NCBI RefSeq assembly: GCF_011682045.1 | Contig: NZ_VVIW01000042.1 | Location: 1 to 32,139 of the forward strand | Length of the DNA: 32,139 nucleotides | From: Massilia aquatica | GTDB lineage: Bacteria; Pseudomonadota; Gammaproteobacteria; Burkholderiales; Burkholderiaceae_D | Direction of reading: 5' to 3' | Part shown: in pieces, positions 17,006 through 24,260 of the stretch | Layout of the letters: the number at the start of each line of letters is the position of its first letter | How positions within the stretch are numbered: position 1 is the stretch's first letter | Position numbers and translations under genes: made by a program | The notes under the pieces: generated by a model | Database searches by the model: none | What the model was told of the DNA's origin: nothing | The model's input: only the letters and a program-made list of their open reading frames with translations

Positions 17006-18027
17006 GAGCGGTTCAGCCGGTGAAGTTGGTACAAAAAGACGGGGGCGCCGATCAGCGCGGTGATCACCCCCACCGGCAGCTGCTGCGGCGCCAGCACGGT
17101 GCGCGCCAGGGTATCGGCCAGCACCAGGAAGGCGCCGCCGGCCAGGGTGGCTGCGGGAATGAGCAGGCGGTGATCGGGGCCGCAGGCGAAGCGGCAGGCG
17201 TGCGGCACGATCAGGCCCACAAAACCAATGCTGCCGGCGCTGGTGACGGCGCTGGCGGTCAGCATGCCGGAGCAGAAAAACAGTCCCTTGCGCAGCGCGC
17301 TGACCGGAATGCCCAGGGTGGCGGCGGCTTCCGCGTGCAGCGCCAGCACGTTCAGCGAGCGCGCGCTGCGCAGGGCGAAAATGAGACCGACGGCCAGGAC
17401 GATCCACGGCAGCGGGCGCAAAGGCGCACCGGCAAGGTCGCCGATCATCCAGAAAATCATGCTGCGCAAGCGGCTTTCGGGCGCGATTGACAGCATGAGC
17501 GTTACCAGCGCGATGCAGGAGGTGGAGAGAATGGCGCCGGTCAGCAGCAGCAGCGACGAGCCGCCTTCGGCCGCCGCGTTGCCGCGCAGGTCGCGCCGGG
17601 CCAGCATATACAGCAGCATCGATACCGCCACCGCGCCCGCGAACGCGGCCACGTCGACCATCCACATGGCCCACATGAACAGCAGTGCGGCCAGCGCGCC
17701 GACCGATGCGCCGGCCGAGATGCCGAGTACATACGGCTCGGCCAGGGGATTGCGCAGCAAGGCTTGCATCATCACGCCAGCCAGCGCCAGCGCGCCGCCG
17801 GTGACAAAGGCCACCAGTGCGCGCGACAGGCGCAGGTCGAGCAGGGTGGCGGCCAGGGTCGAGGTGTCGCCTTTCGCAATGGCGATGAGTGCGCCCGGCA
17901 TCTCGGCCAGCGGGACCGGCACCGAGCCGACCATCCCGGCGACGACCAGGCTTGCCAATGCCAGCAAGGTCAGTGTCGTGATGATCACGCTGGCCCTGTG
18001 GCGCATGTTGCGAAAGAATGGATGCAT
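17002..18027 (-). CDS. btuC: Cobalamin ABC transporter permease (FecCD family)
   Basis: The 341-residue polytopic inner-membrane protein is of the FecCD/BtuC family, normally ten helices. Family signatures are RLSRALVAFVTGGALALAG, QALLRNPLAEPYVLGISAGAS and, near the C-terminus, GSIGFVGLIVPHACR, the coupling region that contacts the ATPase. The ATG at 18027 has AGGAG eight bases upstream. It starts 19 bases after btuB and overlaps btuD by four bases. Substrate is inferred from the flanking btuB, btuD and cob genes and the riboswitch upstream. Confidence 0.93.
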   Translation of the reverse strand: MHPFFRNMRHRASVIITTLTLLALASLVVAGMVGSVPVPLAEMPGALIAIAKGDTSTLAATLLDLRLSRALVAFVTGGALALAGVMMQALLRNPLAEPYVLGISAGASVGALAALLFMWAMWMVDVAAFAGAVAVSMLLYMLARRDLRGNAAAEGGSSLLLLTGAILSTSCIALVTLMLSIAPESRLRSMIFWMIGDLAGAPLRPLPWIVLAVGLIFALRSARSLNVLALHAEAAATLGIPVSALRKGLFFCSGMLTASAVTSAGSIGFVGLIVPHACRFACGPDHRLLIPAATLAGGAFLVLADTLARTVLAPQQLPVGVITALIGAPVFLYQLHRLNRS

Positions 18028-18046
18028 GCGACTCCTGTGTACTTAC

Positions 18047-19924
18047 TTAGCGGACGCCGTAGCGGATGCCGGCAAACACCTGGCGGCCCGCGGTGGCGTA
18101 ATAGCGCGCCAGTTCGTATTGTTTATCGGCGACGTTGTTCAACCGTAGCACGGCCGACCAGTCGGGGGCAAAGCGATACGAGGCAAACAGGTTCACCAGA
18201 CCGTAGCCGGGCAAGGTGGTGCGGTTGGCCAGGTCGTCGAAGCGCTTGCCGGACAACTGCACGCCCACGCCGGCGATCACGTTGCCCACGTTGTATTCGA
18301 CGGCGAACTTGGCGTGGCGCTTGGCGCGCCGCTGCAGGTTTTTGCCGGTGGTGTCGTCGCGCGGGTCCTGGAAGTCGATCGAGCCGCTCATGTCGATATC
18401 GCCCATGCGGGTGCGCGCGCCGAGGCTGATGCCTTCGAGCGTGGCGCGGTTGACGTTGTAGGCGCAGCCGTTTTTGTGCGTGTCCAGCTGGACCGGGCAT
18501 TTGGCGGTGTTGACCAGCAGGTCGGTCAGGCGGTTGCGGTAGTAAACCGCGCTGGCCTCGGTGACGCCGTCGTTGTAGTACGCGCCGCCTTCGACGTTCT
18601 TGCCTTGTTCCGGCTTGTTGGTATCGACCCCGTAGCCTGGGTAATACAGTTCATTGAAGGTCGGTGCGCGAAAACTGGTGCCGGCGCTGGCGTTCAGGCG
18701 CAGCGCGCGCGTGAGCTTGTAGCCGTAGCCGATGCCGCCGGTGGCCTTGTCGCCGTACTGGGTGCTGTCGTCGAGGCGTGCGCTGGCGCTGGCCAGGTGG
18801 TTGCCGCGCTTGAGCGAGTAGGCGGCGGCCACCGAATTGGTGGCGCGGCTGGTGTTCAGGGCGCGCGTGGTGTCGGCGAACACGCTTTCCACGCGCCGTT
18901 CGAGCACCAGTTGCAGCAGGTCGCTGCCCAGGGCGATGTCGTGCTGCATGCTGTAGGCGTGCGCGCGCGTGTCGATGCGGTTGCTGGTGGTGGGGCTGGT
19001 AAAGTTGAACGATTTGTCGTCGGCCTCGGAGGCCTGCAAGCTCATTTTCCAGTTGCTGGTGAACTGGTGTTTGGAGTAGACGGCGATGTTGTCCATGTTT
19101 TGCACGCTGCGCACGTCGAACGGGGTGGCGCCCGAGTCGTATTGCGACTTGAGGTGGCTGTGCAGGTACAGCAGGCCCGCTTCGTGGCCCTTGGCCAGCA
19201 CGATGCCCAGCTGGCCGCTGGCGCTGTCGCGCGCGTAGCCGTCGTTGTCCTTGTTGTACGACGAGGTGCCCGGCTTGGTGGCCGAAAAACCTTCGTCCTT
19301 GTCCTTCGACATGCCGAAAGCGTAGTTGATGCTGTTCTCGCCTTCGCTGGCGCCGGAGACGCCGAACGTCATGGCGCGCGCCTTGTCGCTGCCCGCTTCC
19401 ACGGAAGCGGAAACGGCGGCCGGGCCGGCGCCGCGCCGGGTGAAGATCTGCACCACGCCGCCGATGGCGTCGGCGCCGTACATGGTGGCCAGCGGGCCGT
19501 AGACGATTTCTACCCGGTCGATGTTCGCCAGCGGCAGGGTGGCCCAGTTGGCGATGCCGCTGGTGGAGGAGCCGATGCGCACGCCGTCGACCAGCACCAC
19601 GGTCTGTTTGGCGTCGCCGCCGCGAATGAACACCTGCGATGCGGTGCCAGGGCCGCCGTTACGCGTGATCTCGATGCCGCGCTGCTTTTGCAGCAGCTCG
19701 ACGACATTGCCGGCGCCGGAGCGCGCGATGTCGGTCGCGCTGATCAGCACATGGTCGCTCAGGACGTCGGAAGAGGGCTGCGGCGCGCGCGCGGCGGTGA
19801 TGATGACGGCAGTATTGGCAACGGCTACGGCCGTATCGGCAGCGCTGTCGGCGAGGGCGTAAGGGGCGGTAAAAGCTAGCGCGAGCGACGTCAGGGCCGC
19901 GTGGCGTACAACAGGAAAGGTCAT
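18047..19924 (-). CDS. btuB: TonB-dependent vitamin B12 outer-membrane receptor
   Basis: The 625-residue outer-membrane receptor imports cobalamin with TonB energy. A signal peptide ends near residue 24-26 (PYALA). A TonB-box-like AVIITA lies at 39-44. The plug domain has SGAGNVVELLQKQRGIEI, QVFIRGGDAKQTVVLVDGVRI and VEIVYGPLATMYGADAIGG, all strongly BtuB-like. The rest is a beta-barrel with a late VNLFASYRF-type strand and NNVADKQYELA. It is the first gene after the cobalamin riboswitch. One oddity is that it ends GIRYGVR, so the last residue is Arg rather than the aromatic residue usual for outer-membrane barrels. Confidence 0.94.
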   Translation of the reverse strand: MTFPVVRHAALTSLALAFTAPYALADSAADTAVAVANTAVIITAARAPQPSSDVLSDHVLISATDIARSGAGNVVELLQKQRGIEITRNGGPGTASQVFIRGGDAKQTVVLVDGVRIGSSTSGIANWATLPLANIDRVEIVYGPLATMYGADAIGGVVQIFTRRGAGPAAVSASVEAGSDKARAMTFGVSGASEGENSINYAFGMSKDKDEGFSATKPGTSSYNKDNDGYARDSASGQLGIVLAKGHEAGLLYLHSHLKSQYDSGATPFDVRSVQNMDNIAVYSKHQFTSNWKMSLQASEADDKSFNFTSPTTSNRIDTRAHAYSMQHDIALGSDLLQLVLERRVESVFADTTRALNTSRATNSVAAAYSLKRGNHLASASARLDDSTQYGDKATGGIGYGYKLTRALRLNASAGTSFRAPTFNELYYPGYGVDTNKPEQGKNVEGGAYYNDGVTEASAVYYRNRLTDLLVNTAKCPVQLDTHKNGCAYNVNRATLEGISLGARTRMGDIDMSGSIDFQDPRDDTTGKNLQRRAKRHAKFAVEYNVGNVIAGVGVQLSGKRFDDLANRTTLPGYGLVNLFASYRFAPDWSAVLRLNNVADKQYELARYYATAGRQVFAGIRYGVR

Positions 19925-19984
19925 GACAAATCTTCAGTGAATGCGATTGCGAGCAACCGGCCGACGTCCCCGTTGGCCAGATTG

Positions 19985-20015
19985 AAAAGGAACGCGCAAC
20001 ATGGCTGCGTGTTCC
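19985..20015 (-). terminator. Candidate riboswitch expression-platform hairpin
   Basis: Downstream of the aptamer, GGAACACGCA pairs with TGCGCGTTCC (10 bp, one mismatch, 7-base loop) and is followed on the minus strand by TTTT (19985-19988). This is a short terminator-like hairpin between the aptamer and btuB and could attenuate transcription when cobalamin binds. The U-run is only four bases long, so a translational mechanism is also possible. Confidence 0.4.
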
Positions 20016-20025
20016 CACCTGCGTT

Positions 20026-20212
20026 GGCCGGTATCCGGGCTGGCAAATGCGGCCGTCTCACCTTCCCATGCCAAATGCACAGTGGTCAATCGAGGCGGCT
20101 CGTCGCCATGTCAGCGACATTTGCTTACCGTTGCGGGGGCAGCACACGTTGGCCTCTTGCTGGCTTCGTGTTTCCCAGTTTAACTGCGCTCATGGACATG
20201 GGCGCGGGCACC
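20026..20212 (-). ncRNA. Cobalamin (AdoCbl-type) riboswitch aptamer
   Basis: The leader before btuB holds the conserved blocks of the cobalamin riboswitch in order: GGTGCCC at the 5' side, TTAAACTGGGAAACACG, AGCAAGAGGCCAACGTGTGCTG, CCCCCGCAACGGTAAGC (around 20123-20140), the B12-box region GACCACTGTGCATTTGG (20071-20087), then GGGAAGGTGAGACGG and the closing GCCAGCCCGGATACCGGCC (20026-20044). It lies 101 bases upstream of the btuB ATG. By family knowledge, ligand binding lowers expression of the downstream genes, here probably the ten genes btuB to cobQ. The aptamer class is judged by eye. Confidence 0.93.
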
Positions 20213-20223
20213 AAAACCCGATA

Positions 20224-20229
20224 ATTATA
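20224..20229 (-). promoter_or_regulatory. Perfect TATAAT -10 element of the riboswitch/btuB promoter
   Basis: The minus strand reads TATAAT here. Transcription would begin about seven bases further on, right at the 5' edge of the aptamer. The -35 region is weak (GAGACC at 20246-20251, 16-base spacing). The hexamer contains the TAA stop codon of cobC, so promoter and upstream gene end share the same bases. Confidence 0.7.
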
Positions 20230-20770
20230 CACAGTCGATGATGACGGTCTCGCCGTAGGCGATGGCGTGGGGATGCTGCGCCGCTTCCAGCGCCATTGCC
20301 TCCGCCCCCAGTCCGCGCGCGCGGGCAAGCAGCAGGCGGATGGTGCCGGCGTGGCAGATGACGATGGCGGCGGGCGCCGGCACGCGTATGCAGTCCGCAT
20401 AAAACGCCGCCACGCGATGCGCCATGCCGGTCACGCTTTCACCGCCGCCGGGGCGGTAGCCGGCCATGTCGGCGGTCCAGGCGTCGACCCCGGCGCGCTC
20501 GATGTCGTCCCAGCGGCGCATTTCCCAGTCGCCGAAATCGAGTTCGGCCAGGCGCTGGTCGTACTGCACCGCTGCGCCGCCAAGCGCTTGCGCCAGCGCG
20601 GCGCAGCGCCGCAGGGGGCTGGAGAATATAGGCGCACCAGGAGGCAGGCGCTCGCGCAGGGCGGGCAGGGCCAGTGCCTGCAATTCTGGATCGACGGTCA
20701 GGTCGGTGCGCCCGTAACAGACGCCGGAGGCTACTTGCGGCGCCAGATGGCGTACTAAATAGAGGCGCAT
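20225..20770 (-). CDS. cobC: Alpha-ribazole phosphatase-like histidine phosphatase
   Basis: The 181-residue protein is of the histidine phosphatase (phosphoglycerate mutase-like) superfamily. In the cobalamin pathway CobC removes phosphate from alpha-ribazole phosphate or adenosylcobalamin phosphate. The catalytic histidine is H8 in LVRHLAP (most members have RHG), the second active-site histidine is H140 in ICHAG, and the conserved acidic region is RLAELDFGDWE (E77). The open frame runs on upstream over cobS; ATG 20770 gives the proper family N-terminus and lies one base after the cobS stop. The context cobT-cobS-cobC supports the specific role. The stop codon lies inside the downstream -10 element. 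Confidence 0.9.
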   Translation of the reverse strand: MRLYLVRHLAPQVASGVCYGRTDLTVDPELQALALPALRERLPPGAPIFSSPLRRCAALAQALGGAAVQYDQRLAELDFGDWEMRRWDDIERAGVDAWTADMAGYRPGGGESVTGMAHRVAAFYADCIRVPAPAAIVICHAGTIRLLLARARGLGAEAMALEAAQHPHAIAYGETVIIDCV

Positions 20771-20771
20771 T

Positions 20772-21563
20772 TCAACGCCAGGCGCCGTGATGGAAAAACG
20801 CCAGCAGGGCCAGGTAAATGACCACTTCGGCCACCTGCTGCACCGCGCCCAGGCAGTCGCCGGTATAGCCGCCGATGCGGCGCAGGCATTTGGCGCCCAG
20901 CCACCACGCCACCAGCGCGGCGCCGGTGACGCCGGCGAGCAGCGCAAGCCAGGGCACCATGCCGGCGGTTGCCAGGGCCAGCGCGGGCACGCCGGCGCAG
21001 GCGCAGGCGATGCCGAATTCGTGGTGGCTCATATGCTGGGCCATCGGCTTGGCCTTGCCCTCGGCGCGCGCGTATTCCATTTCCCAGATCAGGCTCACGG
21101 CCGCAAGGCGCGACAAGGGGTGGGCGATGAACAGCGCGGCGATGACGGCGGGCGTGGGCAGGGACCACAGCGCGGCACACTTGATGCCCACGGTGAGCCC
21201 CATGCCGACCGCGCCATAGGTGCCGATGCGCGAGTCCTTCATGATTTCCAGTACCCGTTCGGTGCTCAATCCGCCGCCGAAGCCGTCGCACATGTCGGCC
21301 AGGCCGTCTTCGTGGAAGGCGCCGGTCAGGTAGATCGCCGCCGCCGTCGACAGGATCACCGCCACGGGGGCGGGGAACAGCCAGGCCGCGCCGGCATACA
21401 CCACCGCCGCCACGCCGGCGACGACCACGCCGACCAGCGGAAAATAGCGCGACGCATGGTGCAGCCAGGACGGCTCAAAACCCACCCAGCCGGGAATCGG
21501 CAGGCGCGTGAAGAACTGCAGCGCGATGAAGAACAGCCGGCACTGGTGGACGATGCTGGCCAT
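20772..21563 (-). CDS. cobS: Adenosylcobinamide-GDP ribazoletransferase (cobalamin synthase)
   Basis: The 263-residue polytopic inner-membrane enzyme joins adenosylcobinamide-GDP with alpha-ribazole (phosphate) to complete the nucleotide loop. The N-terminus FFIALQFFTRLPIP is the family hallmark, followed by the acidic active-site block GAFHEDGLADMCDGFGGG (residues 81-98). Long hydrophobic stretches fill much of the protein. It follows cobT by 9 bases and precedes cobC by 1 base, so the three genes form one transcription unit. Confidence 0.95.
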   Translation of the reverse strand: MASIVHQCRLFFIALQFFTRLPIPGWVGFEPSWLHHASRYFPLVGVVVAGVAAVVYAGAAWLFPAPVAVILSTAAAIYLTGAFHEDGLADMCDGFGGGLSTERVLEIMKDSRIGTYGAVGMGLTVGIKCAALWSLPTPAVIAALFIAHPLSRLAAVSLIWEMEYARAEGKAKPMAQHMSHHEFGIACACAGVPALALATAGMVPWLALLAGVTGAALVAWWLGAKCLRRIGGYTGDCLGAVQQVAEVVIYLALLAFFHHGAWR

Positions 21564-21572
21564 GCCGTGACC

Positions 21573-22607
21573 TTACGCCGACTGGCCGCTGACGCGCGCC
21601 GACTGGAAGGTGGCCATCTCGCCGAGGAAGTTGACGGCCGCGTGCAGCAGCGGCAGCGCCAGTGCGCAGCCGGTGCCTTCGCCCAGGCGCAGGCCGAGGT
21701 TCAGGAGCGGGCTGGCGTTGAAGTGCTCGAGCATGCGCGCATGGCCCGCTTCGTCCGAGCAGTGCGAGAACACGCAGTAGTCGAGGATGGCCGGCTGCAT
21801 GCGCGCCGCCACCAGCAGCGCGCTGCTGACGATGAAGCCGTCGATCAGCAGCACCATGCGCCGTTCGGCCGCCTTGAGCATGGCGCCGACGATCATGGCG
21901 ATCTCGAAGCCGCCAAAGGTGGCCAGGATGTCGAGCGGCTCGCTCATCTCGCCATGCAGGGCGACGGCCGCTTCGATCACGCTCTGCTTGTGCAGCACGC
22001 CCTCGGGCGAAAGACCCGTGCCGGCGCCCACGCAGTCGGCCACCGGCACGCCGGTCAGCTTGTGCATCAGCGCGGCGGCGGCGGTGGTGTTGCCGATGCC
22101 CATTTCGCCAAAGCCGATCACATTGCCTTCCAGGTTGCCGACGATGCGCATGCCGTGCGCCAGGGCGGCGGCGCATTCGGCCCAGCTCATGGCCGGCTGT
22201 TGCGCGAAGTTGGCGGTGCCGCGCGCGACCTTGCAATCCATGAGCGCGGCGCGCTTGCCGAAGTCGTGGTTGACGCCGGCGTCGATGATTTGCAGCGCGC
22301 AGCCGTTCTGGCGCGCGAAGACGTTGATCGCCGCGCCCCTGGACAGGAAGTTCTCCACCATTTGCCAGGTGACGCTTTGCGGATAGGCCGAGACGCCTTC
22401 GGCCACCACGCCGTGATCGGCGGCGAACACCAGGATGGCCGGCTTGTGCAGCGCGACTTTGGTGGTTTGCTGGATCAGGCCGATCTGCCGGGCCAGCGTT
22501 TCGAGCGCGCCCAGACTGCCCAGCGGCTTGGTCTTGTTGTCGATCGCTTGGGCCAGTTCGCTGGCCAGCAGTGGGTCGTGGGTGGATGGTATGTCTGGGA
22601 GGCGCAT
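21573..22607 (-). CDS. cobT: Nicotinate-nucleotide-dimethylbenzimidazole phosphoribosyltransferase
   Basis: The 344-residue enzyme makes alpha-ribazole-5'-phosphate from 5,6-dimethylbenzimidazole and nicotinate mononucleotide. Family blocks are NKTKPLGSLGALETLA near residue 25, VFAADHGVVAEGVSAYPQ, GEMGIGNTTAAAAL, and the C-terminal LGEGTGCALALPLL with E310 as the likely catalytic base. The open frame extends to 23114 antisense to the next gene; ATG 22607 gives the usual family N-terminus. No good Shine-Dalgarno is seen. The gene is divergent from the DUF2868 gene with 174 bases between, and no riboswitch was found in that gap. Confidence 0.95.
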   Translation of the reverse strand: MRLPDIPSTHDPLLASELAQAIDNKTKPLGSLGALETLARQIGLIQQTTKVALHKPAILVFAADHGVVAEGVSAYPQSVTWQMVENFLSRGAAINVFARQNGCALQIIDAGVNHDFGKRAALMDCKVARGTANFAQQPAMSWAECAAALAHGMRIVGNLEGNVIGFGEMGIGNTTAAAALMHKLTGVPVADCVGAGTGLSPEGVLHKQSVIEAAVALHGEMSEPLDILATFGGFEIAMIVGAMLKAAERRMVLLIDGFIVSSALLVAARMQPAILDYCVFSHCSDEAGHARMLEHFNASPLLNLGLRLGEGTGCALALPLLHAAVNFLGEMATFQSARVSGQSA

Positions 22608-22781
22608 CGTGAAGAGAGATAAGAAAGTGTCAAGAAAATTCCGCGCTAAGATAGCACATCCACGCTTTCGCGTTTCTGCAAGACCAGCATGGGGCGGCAA
22701 AGTGCGGCACAATTGGCCTGTGAATGTTGTCGTTTCATACAAGGTGCCCGCAAGGGAGCGCGTAAAAAGAACAGGAAAAGC

Positions 22782-24260
22782 ATGAACGAACAGGTGGCAA
22801 GAGACGTGGTGCTGGTGCGCTCCATCGAAACCATGGACGGCAAGCACGAGGTACTGAGCGACGACGATCGCCTGTACGCCAGCCGCAGCGCCAAGGAACT
22901 GGCGCAGTGGCAAGCATCCGACAGCAAGTCGGAAGTGACGACCGAGCACTTCTTGCAGCAGCGCGCCGAGCAGATCCTCAAGCGCCTGAGCGAGCGCACG
23001 CCCGCGTTTGCGGCCATCGCGCGCCGCCGCGGCGGCTTCAAGGCGCTCTCGCTCGGCTTGCCGCTGCTGGCGCTGGTGCTCGGCGCCGCGGTCGACCGGA
23101 TCGGCGATCCGCACCGGGTCGATTTGCTGTCGGCGCCGCTGCTGGCGATTATTGGCTGGAATATGCTGGTGTATTTACTGTTGATGGCGTTGATGTTGGT
23201 GCCCGCACGTAAGAACGGCTGGGTGTCGCCGGCCTTGATGCGCCGCCTGAGCGGGGCGCAATTGTCGCTGCCGCGCAAGTTGCCGAATGTGCTGGCCGCC
23301 GGCTTGACCGATTTCAGCCTGCAATGGGGCGAGCTGAGCGCCAGGCTGACGCAGGCGCGCCTGGGGCGCACCATGCACCTGGCTGCCGCCATGTTTGCGC
23401 TGGGCGCGGTGCTGTCGCTGTACGCGCGCGGCTTCCTGACGGAATATGTGGCCGGTTGGGAAAGTACTTTCCTCGGCGCTACGCAGGTGCATGGCATCCT
23501 GTCGGTGCTGTTTGCGCCGGCGGTGGCACTGTTGCCGCTGGAAGGTTTCAGCATTGCCGATATCGAGGCCTTGCACTTTTCCAGGCTCGCGACCGGGGCG
23601 GGCGGCGCCAAGTGGGTGCATTTATATGGTGCGACCTTGCTGCTGCTGGTGGTGCTGCCGCGCCTGGTGCTCGCTGGCGTGGCGCACTGGCGCGCGCAGC
23701 GCATGCACAACAAGTTCCCGCTGGACCTGGAACAGCCGTACTTCCGCAAGCTCAACGGCGAGGCCGGCACCAGCGCGCCGGCGCTGCTGCGCGTGCTGCC
23801 CTACAGCTACACGCTGGATGAGGCGCGCGACAAGGGCCTGTCGCAGATCGCCGTCACCCTGTACGGCGAACAGGCGCGGGTGATGCTGCGGCCATCGTCC
23901 GGCTATGGCGAAGAAGCGGTCGACGCCCTGCGCGACCTGAGCGTGGACGATGCCAATGTCACCGCGACCGCCGTGCTGTTCAGCCTGGCCGCGACGCCGG
24001 AAAAAGAAAACCACGGCGCCTTTCTCGACCATCTGGTGCGCGCTTCCCAGCGCGGCATTGCCGTGCTGGTCGACGAATCGGCGCTGACCGAGCGCAGCGG
24101 CGCCCAGGCCGGGGCCGATGTGCGGCTGGCCGAGCGGATCGCGCTGTGGCAACAGTTCTGCCAGTTCCACCGCGCCCCGGCGACCATCGTCAACCTGCTG
24201 CATCCCGAGCGCCGCCCGCTGGAGCTCGGCGCCGGACTTAGTTTATCGAAGGCATCATGA
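22782..24260 (+). CDS. DUF2868 family membrane protein
   Basis: The 492-residue protein matches DUF2868, a family of unknown function usually found directly before a DUF3482 GTPase-like gene. After a charged N-terminal region (1-83, including HFLQQRAEQILKRLSERTP), membrane segments are visible at about 85-105, 117-142, 198-219 and 282-300. A large soluble C-terminal part follows (300-492) with PYSYTLDEA near its start. The open frame extends back to 22689, but AGGAAAAGC directly before ATG 22782 decides the start. The stop overlaps the next gene as ATGA (24257-24260), pointing to a two-protein unit. Function unknown. Confidence 0.85.
   Translation: MNEQVARDVVLVRSIETMDGKHEVLSDDDRLYASRSAKELAQWQASDSKSEVTTEHFLQQRAEQILKRLSERTPAFAAIARRRGGFKALSLGLPLLALVLGAAVDRIGDPHRVDLLSAPLLAIIGWNMLVYLLLMALMLVPARKNGWVSPALMRRLSGAQLSLPRKLPNVLAAGLTDFSLQWGELSARLTQARLGRTMHLAAAMFALGAVLSLYARGFLTEYVAGWESTFLGATQVHGILSVLFAPAVALLPLEGFSIADIEALHFSRLATGAGGAKWVHLYGATLLLLVVLPRLVLAGVAHWRAQRMHNKFPLDLEQPYFRKLNGEAGTSAPALLRVLPYSYTLDEARDKGLSQIAVTLYGEQARVMLRPSSGYGEEAVDALRDLSVDDANVTATAVLFSLAATPEKENHGAFLDHLVRASQRGIAVLVDESALTERSGAQAGADVRLAERIALWQQFCQFHRAPATIVNLLHPERRPLELGAGLSLSKAS

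Noticed and set aside
18314-19879. Plus-strand open frame of 521 codons opposite btuB
   Set aside because: Shadow of btuB with valine/alanine-rich low-complexity translation and no motifs.
22628-22633. Perfect TTGACA on the minus strand before cobT
   Set aside because: It lies only about 21 bases before the ATG, so a matching -10 would fall at or inside the start of cobT, where none is seen.
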